Below are positions 8,171 to 19,425 of a stretch of DNA of 40,448 nt, in pieces. The position numbers were made by a program, and so were the translations under genes. The stretch's first letter is position 1; each line of letters starts with the position of its first letter. The DNA comes from Agrocybe praecox. Lineage: Eukaryota > Basidiomycota > Agaricomycetes > Agaricales > Agrocybaceae. The notes below the pieces were generated by a model, which ran no database searches, was not told the DNA's origin, and saw only the letters and a list, made by a program, of their open reading frames with translations. Location: assembly GCA_964017145.1 (NCBI GenBank), contig CAXHKQ010000219.1, positions 1 through 40,448 on the forward strand, written 5' to 3'.

Positions 8171-10040
8171 ATGGGGAGATATTGGGAATACATTAATATA
8201 AATTGTGTCCTTCAAATTTGATAGATGTATACAAAGATAAGATTATTTCTGGTTCGTATGATGTCCCAAGTCTGGAAAAAAAAAAATCTGCATTTTACAC
8301 TTAAATCTGCCAGTTACTTGTGGAGCAACAAATAGAGATGAGGATTTATTCCTTAATCAATATAAATACAAATCGTCGTCTCTTTCGGTTGCAGCATCAT
8401 CTAGCGAACCGAATGTATTGAATGTATCGCATCATCATCTAAATTCATTGTACCTCATTAGGGACTGTTGGGCGGCTGTATTATTATAGAAACACGAAGC
8501 TTTAACTGGTTATTTACTGACGATAGGCATCATTGTATCAACAGGACTGTTCCACTTAAAAATGCAGCTTTCACTAGAACGAGATCAGCGCTTAACTTTA
8601 CTGGAAGAGTAATAACTGTCAAGCCAACATTTACGTGTCTGCTAGCACATGGACAAAGTGATTGATGTTTTTTTTTCACTCGGCTCTTTTGAGAACAAGT
8701 TCTTTCTGTGCATAGCAATAGTGGGAATCAACATTACGAAATGGTTTTGGTATCGACAGAAATATCAGAAGAATTATACCATTCAATCTATATATCTATC
8801 GTATCAGTCTTCCATTTTACCCCAATGAAGGGACTTTAGGTTTACACACAGTCTCGGTCCAGAACCGCCATCGGACTCAGTGTTGAGCCAAGGAACCAAG
8901 CTCTATCCATGTCGTTCCATGTGTCTTGGCTACCGCGATAACGGTAACAAGCACACTAATGCCGGTCGATCTGTGTTTTTACGCACAGTATTCCACAAAA
9001 TGGAATAACATGTCAAATTCAATGGCCTCGGGAGACTGGAATTGAAGGCCATTATTCCATTATAGTCTCTACTTTTCCTTACCTCTTCTCATTTTAATGA
9101 TACTTTTATTTGAAAGTTTTATGAATTTGTAGATAGATGTATGAACTATTCGTATGCCATTCCAATTTCGTAGGCCTATTTTCAGTTAGCCCTGTCATCT
9201 TGAAGTCTCAAGAAAATACTTGCCCTATCGCAAAAAATACTTGTATTAAATTAAGCTTGGTCTTGTGAACTCGGCGCTAGCCATTTCACATTTCGATCAA
9301 AAGTCCTCAAAAGTAATGGTGTATTTGATCGATTTGCGCAGTTGAAATTACATACAAATATAAATGATAATTATACAACTTGATAAAATCAATAGGATAT
9401 CATTTCAGAAGAATTTCATGTGAAGATAATTGTATAATTGTATTCATGGGGTGCGGGGCCGTTGAGTGACAAATTTATATTTTCCCGCATTTCTGAGGCC
9501 CTGTTTATTTCTGACGTGCAATTTTGGATCTGGTTTATCCAGAATGACAAAAGACACGAAACCATCATGAAATTTAGTTCCAGCTAATACAAGGACTCCA
9601 AGAAGATGACCGCAAATGGTGGTTTCAATCAACCAAACATGGATTAATGGAATAATGAATTTAGAGCCATCTCGAACGTATTTGGAAAATATTCAGATTG
9701 CGTTTTGTTGCTATAAGATGGACTATTCAACAACCAAAAATGCATTTCGAGAATATGCAGTACTCAAAAAGATATAGCTCCGTATCGCGGATTTTGCGAT
9801 TTCATATGAATACTAATGGTATATCTTGGATATCAATAGAGTTTGCACTAGACATAAATACGTCAAAACAGTACTCTGAACATCGTGGAAATCTAAAATC
9901 AATTTCTTACTGTCTCATTTCATTTCTGTCAAACAAGGGTAGATAAAATGAACCTAAAATTCTATATATAGTAATTTTTTGTATGTAGTCAATGTTCAAA
10001 GTTGTGTGAGATGAAAATATGTAATCGACGTTCATGCTAT
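8170..10040. other. AT-rich, repeat-derived intergenic DNA
   Basis: No credible coding frame. Near 8985-9065 a cluster of overlapping inverted repeats (ATTCCA/TGGAAT and AATTCAATGGCC/GGCCATT) could fold into a hairpin. The end of the block holds a copy of the repeat listed at 9600-9820. Confidence 0.45.
9600..9820 (+). repeat. Dispersed repeat B, copy 1
   Basis: The segment containing CCGCAAATGGTGGTTTCAAT and ending ATTTTGCGATTTCATATGAA is related to 17460-17660 (same order and orientation). Its end also matches 16730-16800 in inverse orientation. No coding capacity. Probably an old non-autonomous element; edges are approximate. Confidence 0.6.
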
Positions 10041-10200
10041 TTTCTAGCATTTTCATGCTATTTGTATTTTCTGGTCAATGAAAGATAATACAATGCTCCA
10101 CTCTAACACCATACGTAGTACTACACACGTACCACCACCACCCCCCCATCGGTTGGGGGTGCGCTGCGCACATAGTATACAAACACACACACGCTTGCGT

Positions 10201-10218
10201 GCGCGCGCGCGCGCGCGC
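10201..10218. repeat. (GC)9 microsatellite
   Basis: An uninterrupted GC alternation, preceded by CA/TG runs. Such sequence can adopt Z-form under negative supercoiling. It sits about 70 bp upstream of the candidate start at 10286. Confidence 0.9.
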
Positions 10219-10283
10219 AAATATACACATGCAGAGAGAAACCACCCGACTCGAGTCGGTGCGCGCGTTCTCACCCGTCAAAA

Positions 10284-10317
10284 TCAGTTGCGAGATGGAC
10301 TTGGTCGACGTCGGTCG
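10284..10317 (+). promoter_or_regulatory. Candidate TATA-less core promoter (Inr + DPE), plus strand
   Basis: TCAGTTG at 10284-10290 matches the arthropod initiator, with the start A at 10286. GGTCG at 10313-10317 occupies exactly +28 to +32 and fits the DPE consensus RGWYV; the spacing is strict in flies. The surroundings are CpG-rich, and what follows reads like a 5' leader with many TCG/CGA words. The start would lie just before a short frame (ATG 10295, 20 codons). I cannot find the downstream coding exon in this window, so it would be a long-intron gene, a non-coding RNA, or chance. Confidence 0.4.
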
Positions 10318-11440
10318 CATGCGCAGACGACGCAGACGCCAAGCGAACGCGCCGTGAATTTCGTCGTCGGTTCAGTTGTATCGACATCGTCGTCGATGTC
10401 GTCGATTCCGTGAATATTATTGCGTACGTAAATCGCGAATATCATCGGATTGATCGAGCGTGTGCGTGCGCGCGCAATCGGTTATATTATCGCGTGCTGT
10501 CGTCGCGATTGCCGCGTAAATTCTATTTATAGTGGCTACAGTGCAATATTGTGTGCCGTGCCTCGACCTCGTGACGTCGAAGCGTCCAATTGACAACGTC
10601 GAGTGCTCCAGCGACTGCAACGTGTGATGGCATATCAGTGTGGATACATATTCATATGCATATTGAGGACTTTCATAACACGAGCGCAGTGCTCTCACAC
10701 AGTTTACAATCGAATCGCGAATACGCGCCGAGCCCGCCGGGCACGAGTGGATTTTAATGCGATTTTAATGGTCACGTGGTGCTGACGACTACGACCTACA
10801 GAGTCAACCGTTTCGAATGCTCGCGTTGTTTAGTGCGGATGATTTTGTGGGTCGAGAGCGAGTGCGCTTCGATATCGAGGGTAATCGAAGAGCACTATTA
10901 CTCTATTACACACTGGCAAACCGGTCGTGCGCAATTTAATACCCTTCGACTCGTTATGCCCACACGGCATGGAAACTATGCTACAGTATAGTGTGCTATG
11001 CTATAAGTCGAGTTTGGAGTGTGTGCTGGTGCTGGTGGTGTGAATGCCTGCACAATTTATTCGGCATGCATTCGTGCAGGTGTGCGCCTGCGATGCGCAG
11101 GCCGAATAAATGTACAAATTTGGGCCATTTACGTGTGAGCGCCGTGCGACGCGGATAAGGTCACGCGAGAGGCGCGCACGTGTCCGCCGCTTGTGTGTGA
11201 GTGTGTGTGGACGTGTGTGTACGTGTGAGCATTGCTCGTTGACGCGCTCGTTCCGGATATTACCTTTGCGCAGACGACGACGACGACCAAATCGTCGCGG
11301 TCATAGGCGCGCACACACACACACACATTTATGCTACACCCCAACACCTCCCCCAAACTTCGACCTCCGACCGAACCGACGAACGTGTGCAAACATCGTG
11401 AAAGTGTATAGATGTACACAGCATACAATGTATATTATAG
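10318..11440 (+). other. CpG-rich block downstream of the candidate promoter
   Basis: High CpG, with several CA/TG runs (for example 11190-11235 and 11310-11328). A GTACGT donor-like site occurs near 10425. Frames in the block are short or repeat-driven. It could be a transcribed leader with the first intron starting inside it. Confidence 0.35.
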
Positions 11441-11445
11441 AGTAG

Positions 11446-12345
11446 ATGCCCATGCAATCGGACACTTTTGGTAGAAGGCACGTTGAAGAGGTATTTTCTG
11501 ACCGATTTTCAAAAACTAAAAAACATTTTAGTTTTCCAATTTCCCCGATATATCGTCAATGCGAGGTGTTTTTGTATAAATAAACGGCACTCTGCTAGGA
11601 TCGAAAAACCGAAGGCATGTTTTGACGTCGTTTCAAAATATATTTTGAAAACAATACAATTATATTAACTACATCATGTCTCGTTCTTCAAGTTTGTAGA
11701 ACATAGAAAAGTTATCGCTGTTTTCCGAGATAAACACTTTTTTTTTTTTTTTTTTTCTAAAAATAGTTTGATATATTTCAATATTATACATACATGGTAG
11801 GAATACATAAACTAAAGAAACTGTATACAATATTCGGTTTTCTGGAACAAGACACTTCTTCGTGTACTCAGCTCAGGCAGGTATCTAACATGTAGAATTG
11901 AGATCATTTCTGATGATGCGGTATTTTTGTGTGTGTTATGAGATCAACATGATATGTGTGTGTTAGGGGAAACTTGAAAAACCCCTATGGCGATAGGTGG
12001 GACAGCACAGGGGGAGGTTACATAAAGGGGGACGGGGGACTCCGAGATAAACACATGTATGGTCGAATTCAGTGAAAAATCTCATGATATTCGAATCAAA
12101 CGCAAAGTGTCCGATTGCCGGGCATGTGTGTTGTTCCATTGAAACTGAAGTATCTCGATTAAAAATGACATTACAAGATTACAACAGTTCTGAAACAATA
12201 TTCGTTTTTGGTATTGCGTTCCGTAACTGAAAAACACAAAAAATGGTTAGCGAAAATGTCACTTCTACAAAATCAGCTATAACTAATTTCAAAGTGAATA
12301 AATCTGGCTTTTGAGCATAAGCGTAAATCGACAATATTAACCCAT
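11446..12345. mobile_element. MITE family A, copy 1
   Basis: The left end ATGCCCATGCAATCGGACAC (11446-) is matched by an inverse end with ATGCCCGGCAATCGGACACT at 12103-12125, giving inverted repeats of about 22 bp around 680 bp. Similarity to the copy at 33358-33950 continues past the inner end to about 12330 (GAAACTGAAGTATCTCGAT; CTTTTGAGCATAAGCGTAAA), so the true element is longer and has internal copies of its own terminus. A T18 run occurs at about 11740. No coding capacity. Confidence 0.6.
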
Positions 12346-12352
12346 GTTCCAA

Positions 12353-12420
12353 AGGGCATCGGAATCGAACCGTTCTTTATACTATTGCAGGAGCATTTAC
12401 TCTACCGAATATACCATCGT
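12353..12420 (-). other. tRNA-like sequence (SINE head or tRNA relic)
   Basis: The minus strand carries a perfect B-box GGTTCGATTCC (12361-12371), an A-box-like TTCGGTAGAGTAA (about 12398-12410), and acceptor-like ends. The anticodon loop would read CTGCAAT (GCA, Cys), but the anticodon stem does not pair well, so it is not a functional tRNA. Its position at the edge of the MITE suggests a truncated SINE or a captured promoter. Confidence 0.45.
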
Positions 12421-13420
12421 GTTATGTGTGGTTGCAAAATTGCGCAGATCAAGACCGTGCAAGTGTTGGTGTATGTGTGTGTGTCTATGTTTGGTTTAGA
12501 GCTACGTGCTTGCGTGGAAAGATATCTCTACACATGAATAAATATAGATAGTATAGTAACGGCCATATGTACGGCAATGTGTGTGTGTGTGTTTCTGTCT
12601 GTTGACTTTTTGATGCGGACGTCGCAATAAGTGAAACTTGATATATCGACATCGACACACACGTGCCCACACACACACACACAACAATATGAACCCGACG
12701 AATGGATATATAAATAGACAAGTGCTGGCAAATTATGTCGAAGGTGTGTGCGGCACACGCGGCGGAGGCGCCACACGCGCCCAAGGTGGCGCAAAGCAGT
12801 TGGTCGCGTAATCGGATATGCACACCGTTGGCTTGGGTTACACAATGAACACACTGCACAGCGCACTGCGTATAATGCTCATTGCGGGTGATTTGTGGGT
12901 GATTTGCGTCCACCCTGTCGCCCATCGACATCCGCGTGGTGGAAGTGGAGGCTCGTTCCGAGTTGCGTCGGCGACGACGACGATGATGATGATGGTGATG
13001 GCCCGTGATGCGTTCACGTTTACAGTGCACATGTCGCGCGTTGCGCTGCACGCCCTTCGGTTATGTTCTGATGGAATAATTATTTAATCATCAGCGTATT
13101 AATATGCGGATTGCCGTTGAACGGTGTCGGTGTCATATTATATAGTACACCGTTACAGCATTAGTGCTGTGCGTACGCGTGTTGGCCAGACATCAGCTAT
13201 ATAGCCTTGTTCAACTGACTGATTAATGATATATTCATGAATATATAATTCGAATAATCATGAATCTGGTTTCAAGGCGATTTATTTAACGGCGATGTTT
13301 CAAATTATGTAGATGAACCTATGAACCAACAAAAAATATAGAATCCGAATCCGAATTTGATGCTATTTTGAACATTCGTCGATTCACGCCTATGCTTAAA
13401 AGCACTAGTCAATATACTGG
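12420..13420. other. CA/CpG-rich block then AT-rich spacer
   Basis: 12470-13080 is GC-rich with several CA/GT runs and trinucleotide runs (GACGAC, GATGATGATG near 12975). Its frames are His/Arg/Val-rich by-products. 13080-13420 is AT-rich. I see no gene. Confidence 0.45.
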
Positions 13421-13426
13421 CTCGCG

Positions 13427-13862
13427 CATAATTCGAAATCCTATTCTAGAACGCAATGCATTTCGCGAAAGGCCTTAAAATTTGTTCCTGTTTTCACATT
13501 TGTGAATTAGAAGGATCCAAGTTGTTGTTATACTGGTGCCTATCAACAGTAAAATAACCTGTAAAAGCTTCGTATTTTCAAATACAGCCGCCCAACACTC
13601 CTTAATGGGGTAAATGGATGTAGATGATGATGATGAAGTTGTTGTACATTTAAACAGGAAAATGATATTGGCCTTGTGTCATGTCAATTTTGACGATCCC
13701 ATTCACAAATTGCAGTAGTAGGTTGTGGTAATCTCGACCAAACATTTTTATTAGAAATTGGTCAATTTTGAGAACTGGAATTACCTTATACCTTACACAA
13801 AACGTTTATCTTTCGTTACAGCATACTTAATATTTTATTATAGCCAGTTGAATGTGTAACAT
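13427..13862. mobile_element. Relative of the 4109-4703 MITE, right end lost
   Basis: Its left end GCGCATAATTCGAAATCCTA resembles the MITE terminus. The next 400 bases follow the same order of words (ATGCATTTC, ACATTTGTGAA, GGATCCAAG, CGTTTATCTTTC, CAGCATACTT, TTGAAT). The right inverted end is missing or eroded (TTGAATGTGTAAC). Confidence 0.6.
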
Positions 13863-13899
13863 TTTTTATGTTAAACAGTGTTATGTTATGTTCGTAAAA

Positions 13900-14520
13900 G
13901 TGTCATTATGTTCACTATTTTAATATTTTTTGACACGGCATAACATGGATCAAATGAAATGTAAAAAAATCATTATCAGTTTTATTCATAAGGAAATGCA
14001 ATGCCCGAAACGAACATAGTTTTTAATTTACTGTAATGTAAATTTTCATCGATAAACTCTAGTTTTTCTGGAACAAGATTCATGCCCCTTCATTCGAATA
14101 TTACATAATATTTATGAGATTTTAATTGAGTTCGACAGTTTTATTCGTGCAACGCAAAAGATTCATTGCTACACTTGAGCGATGTTCTAAAAAATGTAAG
14201 AATTATAATAACTTATGTAGTTCCCAAAATAATTGATATTTTTAAATATAAAAATACTGTGTTACGCAGGCTCTCGAGACAATTCTCCTATTGAGAGAGC
14301 ACATATCTCGACGTAAAAACATGACTTCGGTTAGTCGTCCCAAACAGAGTAAATACATGTAAACTTAGAATAGACAAAATGAGTGGGGTCAAATTGGATA
14401 ACTAACATTTCTATAATTTTGTTATCGGTTGCATAAAACTATTTCAACGGGTGTTTCACGAAAGAAGTCCGATTGAAGAGAAATCTACTCTTATGTCCAC
14501 ATGTTATGCTGTTTCAACCA
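13900..14520 (-). mobile_element. MITE family A, copy 2 (diverged)
   Basis: Contains GACACGGCATAACATG, AAATGCAATGCCCGAAACGA, GGCTCTCGAG and GTGTTTCACGAAAGAAGTCC in the same order as 26640-27680. The first words match the copy at 33700-33790 in inverse orientation. No coding capacity; edges approximate. Confidence 0.55.
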
Positions 14521-14813
14521 TCATACCGACTTCAAAACTGAAGCGAAGAAATAAAATAAAATCTAATACCTCGAATCGATTTCCTGCAACAATCTAAAAG
14601 ATCTACGCACAGCCACTAAATAACCGCGCGACGACGTAAAACACATGTCGCGCGAATGTGAGCACCATACAACATAAATCGCTCCGCAAACATGTGTGAG
14701 TGTGTGTGTGTGTATGTGCGGGCGTTCGGCGCTCGTGTGTGCGTTTAATAGCCAATTAATAGGTGTTCAATTAGGCTCACTATCGCGCGCGCCCGAAATC
14801 CTTAATGGGTGTG

Positions 14814-14825
14814 CACACACACACA

Positions 14826-14900
<75 letters not shown>
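14814..14900. repeat. Long (CA)n microsatellite
   Basis: About 43 CA units over 87 bp with a single CTC interruption near 14826. It is the longest simple repeat in the window and the probable source of spurious His/Thr and Val/Cys frames on the two strands. Confidence 0.97.
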
Positions 14901-14902
<2 letters not shown>

Positions 14903-15168
14903 CGTCGATGTGATCGTTAAGAAAATTGACGAGCTCCGCAGCATAATTTGATGCGCCGTACTTTTCGGCGCGGCGGCGGCACGGCAAAAATACGTGCGAG
15001 CTTAAGTTTGGCGCCCGCCCGCACTCCGCCGATGTTTGATGGCCTGTCCATGCGCCGCAACCAGGACGATAAATCTTCATTAAATTATGTTGCGGACTCT
15101 GGCTGCGCTGCGCAAAGCGAGCGGAGACCGCGGCGCCAGCGGCGTCGGACAGACGCAGACAGCGGGCG

Positions 15169-15193
15169 CACCGACCGACCGACCGACCGTCCG
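15169..15193. repeat. (GACC)n tetranucleotide repeat
   Basis: Five GACC/CCGA units followed by an imperfect GTCC unit, inside the CpG-rich block. Confidence 0.85.
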
Positions 15194-15329
15194 TCATAAA
15201 TAATTTGCTGCGCTGCATCATTTCCCGCCAAAGAGTACAAAAACCCACTCGCGCTCGCGCGCATCAGCGCGCACACGCGCACACACACACACTCACAACA
15301 TTACAACACGCACCGCGCGATGCCTGTGA

Positions 15330-16300
15330 TGCCAGTGTTCGAATGTTGTTTGCCTGTGATATTTTTGTTATGCGTTTGCTTTGTGCTAGATAGAGTAACA
15401 TGAGTCAAAGATATTGCGTTCTCCCTGTGAGTGTTTTTTAAAACAAGGTATTTTTGTTGCCATCTTTTCAATGTTTGATTTAATATAGTTATCGTTATCC
15501 GATTCGAGACAATCATACATCCTTTTGTTCGCTCATTTAGTGTCAGGTCGTTCGTTTCATTATTGATCCCACAGATTCTGGGAGTGTAGAACAGGCTGGA
15601 ATGAATGTATTGTGGTGTCATTCACAAAACTGTTCGATATATTTTTCAAGTGGGGATTTCCACTTTTCGTATGACTTATGATATATAGTTTGTTCCGACC
15701 CGAAAAATTGAAACCCTTATGCCTAAGGCAATATGTCGTTGAAAAAAGTCAATCCTAATGCTTAGTACGTTCTAACAAAGACCTCTCTGTTCATATATGC
15801 AGAAATTGCCGAAAGAATAACCATGAAGGCATTTTTTCACATTTTTCCCATGAAAAGGATTTGTGCTCAATTTCATTTTCTTTCGATTCAGTTTACAGTT
15901 GCTCTTGATGACCTCAGTGAAAATTTACGGCCTCCAATCAAAATGTTTAATGGATAATATTATTCCACTCTCGATGGAAAATATTTCATTTTCGAGATTG
16001 GTTAATAGGCCACAAGCCACAACTTTTCACTGGACTGGCTTGGAGCAATGTGTGATTATTCAATCAAGAGATAATTCAATTGTGCACAAATCCTTGCCAT
16101 TTGAAAAAAATTGCTTGTGTGATCAATTAGCAATTTCTTCAAATATACAAAAAATCGGTCTTCTCTGGGCGCGCTTAAACAAAGGGTTAGACTTATCTTT
16201 AACAGTTCTCTCGAATTCAATAGAATTATGTTGAAAAGCAATAATTAATCAATCAGAATATTACGACCATTTCCATGTTACTCTATAGTGATAGCATTTT
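15330..16300. other. AT-rich spacer
   Basis: No gene recognised. A 123-codon plus frame at 15863-16234 has ordinary amino-acid composition but no domain, no splice context and no codon bias that I can see. Confidence 0.45.
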
Positions 16301-16720
16301 TTCTCGCATTGCGTGCGTTCATGTTGCTATTTGCAAACGGCCTGTTTCTCATTGTTTCCATAGCGCACAAGCAGAACACAAACACACACACACTCACACT
16401 CACTCACTTTTGCGCCAATTCGGGAGCGGTACGATGACTGGGGATATTTGAATGCGCGCCCCGTCTATGCTCCGACACCGCAGTGTGTTCGAATGCGTCT
16501 GTGTGCTGCTGTGTATGTGTGTGTATGTGTGTTTGTGTGCTGGTGTTGGCGCTATCGTAATTCAGGCCGGATGCACACACACAGGCACGCTTTTCGCATG
16601 CGCGGACAATGAAATCTCGCTCGCAACTCGCTCACAATTCGTGTGCACGCGCACACACAGTCTATGGAAAAATATAACTGGGTGGAAAGTACTTGAGAAT
16701 TTGTGTCGGTAACGACTATA
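16300..16720. other. CA/GT-rich block
   Basis: Alternating CA and GT runs (16380-16410, 16500-16545, 16570-16590). I see no gene. Confidence 0.45.
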
Positions 16721-16729
16721 CGCGAAACC

Positions 16730-16860
16730 GACACACGTACCAGTATTATGCTTATGAAATCGCAAAACCGCGACACAGAGCTGTATCTTCGCATGGAAAA
16801 CACATTTATGATATGTAATTTGTCTGTGAATAATTAAATCATTCAACAAGAATAGGCAGC
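16730..16860 (-). repeat. Dispersed repeat B, inverted fragment
   Basis: Read on the minus strand it contains GATACAGCTCTGTGTCGCGG followed by TTTTGCGATTTCATAAGCAT. This matches the ends of the copies near 9770-9810 and 17610-17650. Confidence 0.6.
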
Positions 16861-17459
16861 CTCAAAAAATAAACGTTCCAATCGGGAAGGCACTTTAATT
16901 ATAATTTCAATAACACGTGCTCGTTTGATAAATACTACTATTTGCAGACATCGTCCATCGTCTTTGTATGAACAACAACGAATTAAAATGTCATGATTGT
17001 TGCGTGTCCAGTGTCATCCTAGACCACCCCAATAAAACCATCATTTTTATAAAAATCCAGGTCCTCAGAAATATGAATAAAGTGATTTTGGTCACTTCAC
17101 GTCCCTGTTATCCCTAGATAGAATTATTAATGGTTTTAACACGAATTATGCTTAGCTTATCAATATTAACATTTTACCTCCACATTACGTTCATTTGAAA
17201 TGGAATCTCATTGAGTTGTATTATGTTTTACATTTTCATTTGCAATAGAATGTAATATGAGCAGTGAAAATCAGTCAAATTGTACATCATCACTAATGTG
17301 GAAGCGGGTCAACAATTGACGAAGGACTTTTGTTAGAAATGAAAGATTTCTAGCGCCAAATGCATTTAATGCAAATACATTTAATCCAAATGTATTGTGG
17401 CGATAGGCCAAGTATTTTATGAGCCTTTGCATTTTGCTTTCAGATGTCTTTGCTTTCAG

Positions 17460-17660
17460 ATGTCTGCAAATGGTAGCATTTATCAAGCAAACACGTATTA
17501 TTGAATTTGAGGGCCTTCTGATAGAAATTTAATTTTCATTCGGGCTGCCAATTGTTGGTGAATGCTAGATTTACTCAACAGAAATAATCCAAATAGTAAA
17601 TGTTGCGAAGAGCTACAGCTCAATGTCGCAGTTTTGCGATTTCATATTCATAATACTTGT
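17460..17660 (+). repeat. Dispersed repeat B, copy 2
   Basis: It holds CTGCAAATGGTAGCATTTAT at the start and GTTTTGCGATTTCATATTCA at the end, in the same order as the copy at 9600-9820. Confidence 0.6.
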
Positions 17661-18140
17661 ATTCTATTGTATGAGCGTGTGAGAGCGCGTGCAGAAAACT
17701 TGCACAATTTGCACACTAATGCCACAACCCTTCGGTCGGTGCTCGTCAACCGCCGAGCGCCAGAATTAATAGAGACGTATAATGTTACACGTGTGCGCAC
17801 ACGCACGCCAACCGCCAACACAAATGATACACAGAGAAACACACACACAGACACACTCACACTCTCACACCCGATTACACACTGCACACCACACCTGTTA
17901 AATGGGTCAATGTTAATGTGCTGTTGTGTGTTCAGCAGTGTTCACAAGTGGTGCACTAAATTACCGTCTATTATTATTGTGTGTCGTGCGCACTCGAAGC
18001 CGAACAATGTATTATTCACAATCGATACAAATCATAGTCGAGTGGCATACGTTCTCTCGCGCCGGGCTCGGTCCGAACGCTAGTACGCGTCTCGCTGGCG
18101 CCGCATATGGCAGTGCGTTCGGGCGTGATAGGGGCTGATC
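17660..18140. other. CpG/CA-rich block
   Basis: A GC-richer stretch with CA runs at 17840-17890. Plus-strand frames (17562-18083) are Thr/Arg/Ser-rich and start inside repeat B. I find no domain. Confidence 0.4.
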
Positions 18141-19090
18141 GGTCATGAGACTTACTGGTTTCTATGGTGGAAGACTCTCGAATATTATTATGTGTGTTTG
18201 TGTGTTTTTGAGTGTCCGGATTAATGATTTTTTGGATACATTTTCAGATGGAATTTGAGTTTTGTTCAGATAACAGACGTAGATATGGATAGGGTTGAAT
18301 TGAAACGAAACATTTGTTGAATCATAATGACTCTAAAATACGACAAATGCAGAAATCATCGGAATAGTATAACCATTTGGTCCAGCCTGGCATGTAATTC
18401 TTCGAGGACGGATTTCCCTTCCGTTTTAGGAGTGATACTATCGATAAAATGCACTATGCTCTTTCAAACTTGACAGACCTTTGATTGTTTGAGAAATACG
18501 CCTATGTTAATGTTCACATTACAGAGTGACCCAATTGATCAGCATATTTGTAAGAGCTGTTTAAATCTATACATATCTGAAATTTATGATGTATTCACGA
18601 TTTTTCGATATGGCACCTCTAAAGCGAACTATGGCCCTCAGTTGGATGAAAATCGTGCAGACGCATTACGTTGCTTTCTTGTTCGGAATGTGAACCACCC
18701 ACGCCGAAGGACTTGCTTCAGAGCCTCAACGCTTTGTTTTTTTTCTATGTGGACCTTGGTCTGCAAAATATGTTCAAAAGAATGATCAAGAATGATCCGA
18801 TGGCCAAAGAGCCATCAGATATTGAAAATATGTTTTAAAACCCAGATTTTTCGAGCAAATTGAATTCATGGGAATAAATTTGAATCATACTAAAAAATGT
18901 TCGAGCTTCAGCCCCTTTAAAGCTGATATTCACTTAGTTTCATCTTAGGAGCACCGTCTACAACTTGACCGCGATCCTTACTTCAAAACTAGAGCCCTGA
19001 ACACAATTATGCGAAAATTCATTGGTCACAAAAGATTTCAAGACCTCTTCACAATTCCTGATGTAACATGTTCGTAAGGCCTGAACGTAA
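18140..19090. other. AT-rich spacer, possibly old transposon
   Basis: A 98-codon plus frame at 18489-18785 includes DENRADALRCFLVRNVNHPR, which has some feel of a decayed transposase but matches no motif I can name. Otherwise no signal. Confidence 0.35.
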
Positions 19091-19094
19091 GACA

Positions 19095-19325
19095 AAGACA
19101 AGTTTACATTTCATTAGCACATATTTTATTGAAGAAAGTCCTTGATTTTATTTGCAGTGAGTATCTGATTATTACTTGCCACCTACGTGCAGGGAGAACA
19201 CATTTTTTTTGTTATATTAGAATTATGTCATTCTAACGTTTTATGAAAACAAAACTCATAAAATTCGAACCATTAGGCCTCTACAAATTGTTGAAAATAC
19301 ACATGTGACTGACTATGTTCTTTTG
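19095..19325 (+). repeat. Direct repeat D, copy 1
   Basis: Shares with 20375-20620 the ordered words AGCACATATT, TTGAAGAAAG, TCATTCTAA, GTTTTATGAAAA, AACCATTA, TTGTTGAAAAT, ACACATGT and AACTGACTATGTTCTT-like text (copy 1 has GACTGACTATGTTCTT). No coding capacity. It runs directly into the satellite-like monomer at 19327. Confidence 0.75.
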
Positions 19326-19326
19326 G

Positions 19327-19425
19327 TAGTGCTAGAGGGATGCGGTATTTTGCAATCGGCCAATCGACTATAGAGGTTTTCCTCACTGGAAAATTGCAAT
19401 CGCAGTTTTGTATTTTGTGCGTGCG
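19327..19425 (+). repeat. Single diverged relative of the 133-bp satellite unit
   Basis: Matches the array at 29405-30060: GTGCTAGAGGG, GCGGTATTTTGCAATCG, GGTTTTCCTCACTGGAAAAT, then TCGCAGTTTTGTATTTTGTG. About 40 bases of the unit, including the GGTAGGGGGCGCTA core, are missing exactly between the last two blocks. Confidence 0.75.

Larger units (their letters stand above)
14530..15330. other. CpG-rich block of possible regulatory DNA
   Basis: Around the microsatellite lies GC-rich sequence with homeodomain-type words (AATTAATAGG, TTCAATTAGG, CATAAATAATTTG) and an island of mixed composition at 14900-15250. Frames on both strands are unconvincing. The texture resembles insect conserved non-coding enhancers, but nothing here proves conservation. 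Confidence 0.35.

Noticed and set aside
7348..8193. Several 200-codon frames on both strands
   Set aside because: Overlapping, Arg/Ser/Thr-rich, with CVCVC runs from GT repeats; no domain or splice context.
10372..10405. Second initiator-like TCAGTTG on the plus strand
   Set aside because: No DPE at +28 and no TATA box; only the site at 10286 has correct spacing.
14696..15248. Frames of 74 and 148 codons across the long CA repeat
   Set aside because: Their content is poly-His/Thr or Val/Cys from translating CACACA; both strands are open, as any CA repeat would be.
15863..16234. 123-codon plus frame as a real gene
   Set aside because: Ordinary length for chance in AT-rich DNA, no domain, no supporting signals.
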